12,683 nucleotides of DNA from Physocladia obscura (taxonomy: Eukaryota; Chytridiomycota; Chytridiomycetes; Chytridiales; Chytriomycetaceae), in the NCBI GenBank assembly GCA_027596945.1, contig JADGJH010000983.1, positions 1 through 12,683 on the forward strand, written 5' to 3'. The translations under genes and the position numbers were made by a program. Each line of letters opens with the position of its first letter. Position 1 is the first letter of the stretch. Of the stretch, positions 1 through 8,021 are shown one piece after another. The notes beneath the pieces are model-generated. The model had not been told where the DNA came from and did not search any database. It saw only the letters and a list, made by a program, of their open reading frames with translations.

Positions 1-1
1 T

Positions 2-1828
2 TATCTTTGTGTTTCTTTGGCACTGTCTTGAATTGACAGAGTTGCTCCAAATACATTAGGAATCTACCTATTGGGATTATTTAAACAAACAGCGGGCATA
101 TAGTTCAAATTGAATATAAGAACAACGTCATTATTGAAGTCAACAAGCACTATCAAGAGTCATTTTAGTATCTTAACAACTCCATTTAGAAACCAAAACC
201 TCATTAGTCTGGTCTTAGAGGCCTTCCAAATATACAAGGGAGATGATGCAATAGAGAGCACATTCAATCAAGTGACTCAATCTGTATTCTTCAACTGCGT
301 CAAAGGAGCAATTGTTGATACATTTTATGAACCATCAGAATCAGCCGATTTAAAGAGTTTCAATATTCAAAAATGCCATACAGCATGTTTGACCATCAAG
401 AATGAAATGTCTTGGTCTGTGTTTAGCATTTTTGATGAAGTCAAGCTGTACTGTGGTAAATTGAGAACAGGATTCTATTATGTTGAAACTGAGAACACGT
501 TTCCACTAAGAGGCACTTGTTGGTATTCAGCACCCATACTACGATATTGTCAAATGATTGGAGTGCCACTCAAGATTGTCTATGAAATCATTCCAAGTAA
601 CACTCTCAAAGCAGATTACTTCAATGATTTTGTAAAAAGGATATATGACAAGAGCGGCAATAATGCAAAGCTGATGATTAACTGTTTTGTAGGATGTTTG
701 AATAAAAGAAGTGATAAAAAGCAGACAGATAGATTCACAATGAGTTTGGATGATGCAGTTTGATACTTTTTCTCAAGCAACAATACAGTGTATTCATGCA
801 TCTTGCAGGAGCCAAAGCTTTATCATATTTCCATAAAGAATGACACACTAAAGCATTTCAACACAATTCCAATATACTGGCAGGTGATTGATAATGGCAA
901 TATGATGTTGCATCAATTAGCAATGAAAATGGGTGGTAGAATTGTCAAGCTAAAGACTGATTGCGTGGTAGTTGAGGATGGCAATGATGTCGAGTGTAAA
1001 CCAGGTATTGGTAATTATTGTCTAGAAGCATTACCATAAGAGTACAAAGTATCTGAGCCATTCAAGAGTACATATGCATTTCAGCTTGACAATAAAGACT
1101 GGATTCTAACAGATAATAGATTAGAGCGTCAGTTATTAACTGGAATGACAGGTATGGGGAAATTGACAGAAGTCAGAGAAACCATTAAAAAACTGGAGCT
1201 TGGTTTGTTTGTGCTATTAGCAAGTACAAACAAGGCAGCAAGATTGATAAATGGTCAGACAGTTCACCATTTCTTTCATATTGACAATAACAACAAGTGT
1301 AACTTGAAGGAAGCAGTAAAGGCAGCCAGCAGATATCAGTACATTTTCATTGATGAAGTTGGCATGTTGAGAGCAGCAATTTATGAAATCTTGTATTATG
1401 TGAAACTGCAAACAAAGGTCAAGTTTGTGTTAGTTGGTGACTATAAACAGTTGGGAGGAGTAGAGAAAAACAATAAAAAATACAATTACCTCAGTACCCT
1501 AGCATTAAAGGAGCTGGTTGATTACAGTATAACAAAGCTCTTGATTAATCATCATTCAGACAACTCAGTGACAGTGCTATTTGACAGTATGTACACATTG
1601 AATCCAAGTGACTTTGACAATAAGCACTCGTTTACTCAAGTCAATCTAGCGTACACTCTTGGTATTCCTGATGGGGTGGTACCAAGAGGATATGAGATAG
1701 ACCACATCAAGCCAAGATGTCAACATACCACTGATGATGGCTTCAAGAACATCAATGTTTATTGCAATCTGCGACTGATTTCAAGACAGGAAAACAACGA
1801 GTTGGGTCAAAAATTGCAATCGTCGTAA
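2..1828 (+). pseudogene. Broken family-B DNA polymerase / SF1 helicase / HNH-like polyprotein, 5' partial
   Basis: One frame (codons starting at 2, 5, 8...) reads as protein from the left edge to TAA 1826-1828. It is interrupted by TGA 29-31, TAG 101-103, TGA 761-763 and TAA 1037-1039. Up to about 1,040 it resembles the palm of a divergent viral-type family-B polymerase: KLMINCFVG (near 670-695) fits motif B (KxxxNSxYG), and LKTDCVVV (near 950-975) fits motif C with the first Asp of DTDS replaced by Lys. The next section is an SF1 (Pif1/RecD-like) helicase: Walker A GMTGMGKLT (near 1,141-1,167) with Leu before the usual Thr, a Ia-type TNKAARLINGQTVHHFF, Walker B YIFIDEVGML, and motif III VGDYKQLGG. 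Later helicase motifs are short or missing. The tail from about 1,690 has IDHIKPR followed by spaced Asn residues, HNH-like. Family assignment of the polymerase rests on pattern memory; the helicase call is firm. Confidence 0.7.
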
Positions 1829-1893
1829 AAAATGACAACTTTTCATTTTTGTGGAATTTCTCTAAACTTAAAATCTTTTGCCTATATTATAAA

Positions 1894-2715
1894 ATGGAAC
1901 CAATAGTAAACTACTCAATGAATTTAAAACAATCTGACTTGACCTGTTGTGTCTGTCTTGAAAACATAAACTTTCCAATTATCCAATGTGCAAATGGGTC
2001 AAATCCACACTTTGTTTGGATCAAATGGGGCCATTGATTGGGACAAAAGTGCCTGCAATGTAAGACAGAATCATTATTTCATAATAAACAGTTGCAGGTT
2101 ACTTTAACACCCTTTTTAGAATCATGCACCAATGAAAATTGTAAAATGAAAGTACTCAAATGGAATCTTGATGAACACGTTCAAGATTGTGACTTCAAAA
2201 AACATAAGTGCTTCATGTGTCAATGAAAAGTGATTTCAAGAAAGACAATGCAGAGTCACTTTGAAACAAGATGCAAGACTCAATTAATTGAAAAAAACCT
2301 GGCACAGATTGAATTGCATGGATGGGATGCAAAAAAACAAGGCTTCAAGCTGGATTTGAGTGACGGACCAACAGACGGAGTACTTACAACACACAAAGCA
2401 GTAGTCCTGGTTTATAAGAATGAATGTGGTAAGTGGGTTGTTTGTCCACTGTCACTGACTTAACTCCCAACCTCAATCACCATTACAACAATAAAGACTA
2501 TTTCAAATGGAACAATATCTGAGACATCAGTACACATGAACTGTTCATCTAATCCATAAGAGCCAGTATTTATGGAATTGGAGACCTGTGACACTGCATA
2601 CATAAACAAAAGACAAAACAGTCAAGGAAACAAAAGCATTCAAGACTTTCTGGGCTACATGTTTGCTCAGGATAGAGCACCACTGCCAGTATTTTCAGAC
2701 TCTGACAATGACTAA
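1894..2715 (+). pseudogene. Broken RING/SIAH-like zinc-finger gene of the element
   Basis: ATG at 1894 follows a TATATTATAAA sequence. The frame runs to TAA 2461-2463 with in-frame TGA at 2035-2037 and 2224-2226. It begins with a RING-like set: CCVC, then PIIQC, a GH, and KCLQC. A second Cys/His cluster follows (SCTNENC, a spaced H...C, KCFMC, H....C), the same order as in SIAH/TRAF-type E3 ubiquitin ligases, where a RING is followed by SIAH-type fingers and a substrate-binding domain. The segment HKAVVLVYKNECGKWVVCPLSL could belong to that last domain. After about 2,455 protein-like sequence moves to another frame (to about 2,590, with two more stops) and then back to the first, ending in an acidic tail and TAA 2713-2715, so frameshifts are likely. 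If intact it would tag a target with ubiquitin, perhaps a host protein; this is inference. A bare host-derived SIAH pseudogene is the alternative. Confidence 0.6.
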
Positions 2716-3338
2716 CATCGTTTAATCTCAACAATCTTTTCATCATCGAGTTCCTTCTTCAAGTGATAGTATAGTCTCTTTTGGATAGCTGGCTGGTTGT
2801 GATGGATTTCTTTACACAGGTTCAAGTCACCTTTCATCAAGTCTTGTTTGATTCGCTGAATCCTCTTTTTATTGTCACCACTGCTCTTCTTTCTTAGATA
2901 ATAAACCAAACTGTTGTCCACCAAGAACAACTCTGAATCAGTCTCAAAGTATTCATTTCCATTCATTAATTGTTTTATTTTATCCAGTAATGAATGTTTT
3001 ATTTCAATCACCGACAGCTTCTCAAAATCACTCTCATTCAATTCAGACTGTAATTGTTTGACAGTCTCTTCTAATTCAATAATTTGCTCCTTCATTGATT
3101 GATTTATGTTGGCTCACGTTGGGTTAATCATTTTCATCCATTTGTCAGGCACTTCAATGTTGATGGCTTGATTTGAACCAAAATAAGGTACGCCTACTTT
3201 TGATAAAGTAGTATTAATTTTATGTTCTTGTACTTCATAGTGGTGTTCATTACGTGGGTCCTTGTAGATTGTTCCAATAGAAAGGTCTTTAAGAATTGAT
3301 TTCTCACAGTTGAGGATGGAATTGTGACTGTCATAGTT
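2712..3338 (-). pseudogene. Broken coiled-coil gene of unknown function
   Basis: Not recognised. On the minus strand one frame is open from 3338 to 3117, meets TGA at 3116-3114, and continues open to TAG at 2714-2712. Both halves look like protein: the first is a compact mixed domain (GTIYKDPRNEHHYEVQEHK, GVPYFGSNQAINIEVPDKW), the second starts with a strong coiled coil (MKEQIIELEETVKQLQSEL) and ends in a charged, Lys-rich region. The best ATG (3334-3332) lies in a different frame from the body, so an early frameshift is likely. A folded N-terminal domain plus coiled coil recalls DNA-binding accessory proteins of large DNA viruses, but no motif supports a specific call. Its stop overlaps the stop of the RING gene. 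The stretch just upstream (3,335-3,400) is very AT-rich and could have held its promoter. Confidence 0.45.
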
Positions 3339-3511
3339 TTATTATTATAAAAGAAAATAATTTTAAGTAAATATAATTCAATTGAAATTAAAATAGTCGT
3401 TGATGTAATGTGTCTATTTTTAGTACAAAAAATCCAGCTGAGCGGCCTTTTTCTTTGACCACACAATACTCATTTCATTCAAACAACCACAACGTTTTCA
3501 CTGAAGACACC
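3339..3511. other. AT-rich non-coding stretch at the element's right side
   Basis: No convincing gene. The left part (3,339-3,410) is almost pure A/T, with TATAATAATAAAA on the minus strand just before the ATG at 3334, fitting a promoter of the leftward coiled-coil gene. A leftward open frame across 3,194-3,466 has biased, low-complexity composition and is probably not a gene. Confidence 0.4.
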
Positions 3512-3565
3512 CACTAAAATAAATCACATTATTCTTCACTCACTCCCAGTGAACAATCCCCACAC

Positions 3566-3586
3566 TATTCAAAGTTGAGTTGATTC
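3566..3586 (+). repeat. Direct repeat, 21 nt, copy 1
   Basis: Exact match to 3669-3689, the best-kept core of the roughly 103-bp tandem unit. Confidence 0.85.
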
Positions 3587-3668
3587 ACAACAATGAATTT
3601 TCTTAGTGAACGCACACACTAAATCAAACACAATACCCATCACTTTCATTGAGTGTAAATAAAACACT

Positions 3669-3689
3669 TATTCAAAGTTGAGTTGATTC
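3669..3689 (+). repeat. Direct repeat, 21 nt, copy 2
   Basis: Exact match to 3566-3586. It is followed about 40 nt later by sequence that behaves like the 5' leader of the host nucleotidyltransferase gene. Confidence 0.85.
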
Positions 3690-3845
3690 GTCACTTGCCA
3701 TAGTACAATCTCAATCAATTCAATTTTTTATTAGAGACGCTCCACAGAAAAGTGTGTGTGGGCTTTACAGATAATAAAATCCTTTAAAAGATTGATTGCT
3801 ACAGTTTCGCTGAGACACAGAGAGACTGAGAGTTCAATCAAAGTT

Positions 3846-4151
3846 ATGAAGGGGGAATATACGGAAAATGCAGAGGAGTTATTAACTTTATTAATCAAGG
3901 ATACGGCTGATGACGGTTGGAAAGTGGAGGTTGGATTGATTGCTGAAGGTGGGGAAAAACGTGTTGGAGATTGGGTGGCAAAGTCAACGTCAAAACACGC
4001 ACAAAACCGACAAGAGAGAACGAGAATAGAGCGAGAACAGAGAACTGCACCGCGCATAACCAACAAAGATTGGCGTTTCGATGCATCATCCGTACACCTT
4101 CGCTCAAACTGCGGCTCCTTCAACTTTAACATCGCCAGAGCCGTTGCTTGA
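3846..4151 (+). other. Upstream ORF overlapping the nucleotidyltransferase start
   Basis: An ATG at 3846 opens a 101-codon frame that ends at TGA 4149-4151, 71 nt past the main ATG at 4081 and in another frame. Its product is charged, with no domain I recognise. If it lies on the same mRNA it would compete with the main start, a usual way to keep a protein low. It could also be a real first exon spliced into the main frame, but no family sequence supports that, and the main frame has a stop (4057-4059) just before ATG 4081. The stretch 3,720-3,845 shows no other gene. Confidence 0.3.
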
Positions 4152-7100
4152 ATCTTCTTGTCCATCTTCCCCATCTCCATCGGCTGGAATCACTTATTCG
4201 AATCCCGAGTCGGCCGAAGCAATTCCCTCGACTGCTACAACAGGAATCTTCAGCTTTACCTCGCCCCCACCGCAATCCGTCGAAACACCGGCATCTTCCA
4301 TTACAACAACTTTCTCTGCAGCTGTAACTGCAACGTTCACACCGCATCATCAAATCTCAGATCTTGATACTGCCGATGCGCCACGATCATTATTTGCAAG
4401 CGGCCATCGCCATCGACGGTCAGCATCCGAAGTTGCCCTCAGTTCTCTTCCGTTCGCCAACCACGCCACTGCTTCTATCTGGGCTGACCACGTGACAAGA
4501 CAAACAATTCCAAAATTCATGGACAACAATAATAGCGCTACGAATAACGGTTCTGCTTTAGTCTTGCGACATAATAACTTGCATAGCCAGTCTCTTCTAA
4601 GCCAAACTTCAAACGCGCAAAAATATTTTGCGTCTGGTTCGGCGGCTGTCTTGTCAAAAAATATTCACCGCTCCGGAAGTTTGCTCGACATGAGTTTCTA
4701 CGCGGCCCACCAGCCAGAACTTCCACACAATCATATGCGCCAACTTAATCATCACGAATCTTCTTCCGGAGACGAGGCTGGCACCCTCTTCAATTTTGAC
4801 GAAGACACTGATATCACCAGTAGTAATCCTGGTCGTATTTCAAATCAGAATTTGCGTTCCTCCTCTTTGGATGGCAGCGTTGAATCTGCAAGTGATGCAT
4901 ACACCTGGGTTGGCTCTTTTGACCAGAATGGGGTTCGTCCCTCCTTTTATTATCATTATATTGATCGAAACACATTTCTACAAAATTTTTGTTTTTGTTT
5001 TTGTCTGGATTAGATAACCACAGCAGTCAAAAATAGTTTCTGGAGAACTCCTGGCCATGCAATTGATAGCGCTCTAGCGAGTGGGAAAGCTTCATTACTC
5101 AGCCCACCTGTAGCTGGAAACTATTTGTCCGAATACTCAACCTCAGAAGTTTCTCCTGCATTCTCTGGCGGCGGCGGAACTGGCGCTGCCATAGTGATGC
5201 CGGCTGGTGTCGGCAGTGTTGGTCGTCGTGGAGTCAATGCAAGTCCGAATAATAGTCAACATATTTTTCATCCCAGGAATTCAGCTGGTGATGTCATGAT
5301 GACCACTGCTAGATTCGGAAGCATTGGAGTAAATAGCCGGAATATTCAGAATAATGCAGAAGTTTCTGGATTCAATTTGCCCCCGGCTTTAGAGAACGCT
5401 AATTTAATCAAAGTAAGGAGGTGTTTTTATTACAAATGTAATTGGTCCAAAAATTGACGGAAAAAAAAAAGGCCCCAACATCTCCGCGGATATTTCCAAA
5501 AGAACACTCTCCACTATTCTTACCCAATTCTTCCGACTCCGCAAAAAATATTTGGGGAGCTCCAAATATTAGCATTGGAGTGTCGCTGTTGAAATCAACA
5601 ACCCCATCTACAGAAAGTTTAAAAAATTATGATCCATCTCGACTTGTTCCGTCTGAATTATTGAATTCCAGTAATATACACAACAATAACGTGATGCCTC
5701 AACAATTCTTCACATTGGCAACAACTACACCAACCACAAAGATTGCGACTGCAACCACAATTGCGACAGAAAACACTGCATCGTTCAACAAAAAGCCGCA
5801 ACTAAAAACAAAACTAAATCCTTTAAGTGCGCCGTTTGAATTCTACCCGTCAACCAACTTTTTTGGAAACGAACAACAACCGTCTCCCGAACGATCAAAT
5901 CAAAACGAATCATATCATGAACAACAGCAACAACTTTTCGCCAAAGATTCGTTATCGCCCATCACCGTATCCACGGCGGCGGTGCCGTTCGTCTCCCCAT
6001 TCGCGATGCAGATTCTGGACACGTCGTTGTCATTTTCGTCTTATCAGCAAAAACAAAACTCAGCATTCTATGATTACAGAAACATAACGAGTGCAAAAAA
6101 AGGAATGGACGTGAATGGAATGTTTTATAATCATGGAAGTAGCTTGGGAAACGGTGGATATAGCAATAGCACCAGCAGCGGCGGTGGCAGCGGTGTTGGT
6201 GGTTTAATAGCGACAGACCTGCGGATAGTGAAAGAAATACAAACATCGAAATTGAAGGTTGATGAATCGAAACTTACAAACGAATATTTTGAGCAGTTGA
6301 CGCGAGAGGCTGGAGTGATTTCGTTCCACATATGTCCAACTATAGATGAACGGGGGAGACAGGAGGTTACTTTTGGAAATGTTTTTGAGGTTGCAAGACG
6401 CGCTTTTCCAGGTTTCTATTTTTCTGAATGAATTTGTTTAATAATTTTTTTCACTCTACTGTTTCAGATTCAAATCTACATCATTTTGGATCCACGGCTT
6501 TGGGATTTTCTTTAGCGAATGCTGGTATAAAAAATACTTTTTTTCTCTGAGAAATATTTAATAGAAAAAGTGCTATATAGACATGGATTTGTCGATATCT
6601 TTAAACGATAATTACATGCAATTTACGTCAGCTCAATTGGTTGAAAAATTGGGCGCAGTGATGAAAAGTGGTTCGTTTTTTTTAAAAAAAAAATTTTATT
6701 CACTTTCTCTTTTCACAGCGGGAATGCGAGATGTAAAGTTGCTGACGAGAGCTCGAGTTCCGATTGTAAAGATTAGAGACCCTGTGACGTTAGATTTTTC
6801 ATTTTCAAATTTTTATTATTTTTATTTTTGTTTTAATTTGTTAATTAAGTTTTTTTAAATCAATAGAGGAATTCGATGTGATATAGGGTTTCAAAGTAAC
6901 CTTGTACTATACAATACGCGTTTACTGAAAGCGTATTCACAAATTGACTCGCGGTTCCGTGAGTTGGTGTTTATAATCAAGTATTGGTCGAAGCAACGCA
7001 ATATTAATGAACCTTATTTTGGGACACTTTCAAGGTTTTTTTTTGTTCTTAATTTGTTTGTTTTGTTGATAAACAAACTAATACAACCAAATATATATGT

Positions 7101-7832
7101 AGCTATTGTTTTGTTTTGATGATTATTCATTTCCTACAAATTCGTGGAGTACTGCCGTGTCTTCAAAAAATTGTTGGCGCATCAAGAAACACTGATGGTT
7201 CAGATATTCCGTATGTAAATGTAGACGGATTTAACGTGTACTTTTTTGAACAAGTGCATGATTTGGTGGAGTATTGGCATTGCGACAATTCAGAGAGTGT
7301 CGGTGAACTTGTTGTTGCATTTTTCAAGTATTACAGTGCTGAGTTCCCTTATGTTCATGGTCAGTATATTATATTATATATCTTTCTCTGAATAGAAGAA
7401 CACAGGTGTTGCAAGTGTAAGAACTGGTGGTGTAGTACCAAAAGAAGAAAAGGGGTGGACAAAAGAGAAACAGCAGGAAATTAATCGGTATGGTGCAGTG
7501 AAGGATCGTTACTGGCTTTGTGGTTTGTTTTTTGATTGTTATTTTTTCTTCTCATCTCTCATCTGCTCTCCCTTTCCTTCCTCCTGAAAGTTGAGGATCC
7601 GTTTGAAATCACAAATAACGTTGGTCGACCTGTTGATAAGGAAACGCTATTTGAAGTACGCGGTGAATTCATTCGCGCATCAAAGATTCTCTGTGCAGGA
7701 TCGATATCTCCAGACGAAAGTGTTCTTTCACGCGTGTGCGAAAAAGCACCGGTTGTTATATCGAAAAAAGGGGCCGGCGGCAATGGTAACGGCGGCGGTG
7801 GTAATGGTGGCGGAATGGTTAGAAAGTGGTGA
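4081..7832 (+). CDS. Cid1/TUT-type terminal nucleotidyltransferase (non-canonical poly(A)/poly(U) polymerase)
   Basis: Exons: 4081-4932, 5014-5412, 5472-6411, 6468-6524, 6581-6670, 6719-6788, 6867-7034, 7103-7359, 7406-7522, 7591-7832. They sum to 3,192 nt, 1,063 aa plus TGA, with phase kept at every junction. The enzyme adds U or A residues to RNA 3' ends, marking RNAs for decay or processing. The catalytic domain starts near residue 731: HHFGSTALGFSLANADMDL is the GS...DxD signature (Asp750, Asp752), and TGIRCDIGFQSN carries the third Asp808. The PAP-associated domain follows (SVGELVVAFFKYY near 924-936, then EDPFEITNNVGR near 985-996). The first ~700 residues are Ser/Thr/Asn-rich and probably disordered, with basophilic kinase-like sites (RHRRSAS, HRSGS). 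The C-terminus is a Gly/Asn run. ATG 4081 is the first after an in-frame TAA at 4057. U versus A preference cannot be read from sequence. Exon 5 could instead end at 6667 without changing frame. Confidence 0.9.
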
Positions 7833-8021
7833 TGGATTCTTTTTTTTTTCCCGCTTCTTTGATTACTGATTGGAGACAGGAATGGCGGAAATTACTTGAT
7901 TATAACGCGAAGATGAGATGATTGATGATTATGGTTGGGTAAAATGAGTGTGGGAAGCTGAGATTTTTTTTTATGAACTCGAAAAAAAAAAATCCTTGCA
8001 TTTCGCGATGTGAGAGAGATA
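7833..8021. other. Convergent 3' intergenic gap
   Basis: This 189-nt gap separates the stops of the nucleotidyltransferase (+) and VMA7 (-), so it must hold both 3' ends. It is marked by T-runs and A-runs (7,839-7,848, 7,964-7,972, 7,982-7,992). No gene is seen. Confidence 0.6.
7962..7994. terminator. A/T-arm inverted repeat between convergent genes
   Basis: GA followed by nine T (7962-7972), a 9-nt spacer, then eleven A followed by TC (7982-7994) form an 11-bp inverted repeat with two spare A. It is symmetric, so it would act for either gene. A role in 3' end formation is inference; it could be chance pairing of homopolymers, which are frequent here. Confidence 0.3.

Larger units (their letters stand above)
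3512..3690. repeat. Degenerate tandem repeat, about 103-bp unit, two copies
   Basis: A 21-nt stretch ending in AAAGTTGAGTTGATTC is present exactly at 3566-3586 and 3669-3689, 103 nt apart. The sequence before each copy is also related: CACTAAA at 3512 and 3617, then A/C-rich sequence and a CA-TTGAGTGT/CCCAGTGAA-like block. This makes two units of roughly 103-105 bp with small insertions. It lies between the broken genes and the first host gene, where a terminal or subterminal repeat of the element would be expected. Whether it is an element end, a former origin or simple host satellite cannot be told here. Confidence 0.6.
1..3720. mobile_element. Decayed DNA-virus-like integrated element, left end outside window
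   Basis: This block holds three broken genes that do not resemble the host genes to the right: a polymerase-helicase fusion, a RING/SIAH-like gene and a coiled-coil gene. They are packed with little spacing, and two converge on overlapping stop codons, as in viral genomes. No introns with family support are seen, unlike the intron-rich host genes. By hand count CpG occurs about 19 times in the first 2,700 nt, against about four per 60 nt at 4,081-4,380. Every gene carries in-frame stops, and at least two carry frame changes. The right boundary (about 3,690-3,750) is inferred from the end of a tandem repeat and the return of CpG; no target-site duplication or inverted repeat can be tested because the left end is missing. 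Similar polymerase-helicase polyproteins are, from memory, common as integrated copies in fungal genomes. Virus-like origin is inference. Confidence 0.6.

Noticed and set aside
110..763. Separate 217-codon gene starting at 110
   Set aside because: It starts at TTG, and protein-like sequence continues in the same frame both before it and after its TGA, so it is one piece of a broken longer gene.
1..3720. Alternative genetic code with TGA as sense
   Set aside because: TAG and TAA also interrupt the same frames, frameshifts are present, and the host genes end in TGA (7830-7832, 8024-8022).
3731..4180. Leftward open frame of 149 codons opposite the nucleotidyltransferase leader
   Set aside because: It overlaps the real start on the other strand, has repetitive Cys/Ser-rich composition and shows no domain; it is a shadow of the plus-strand sequence.
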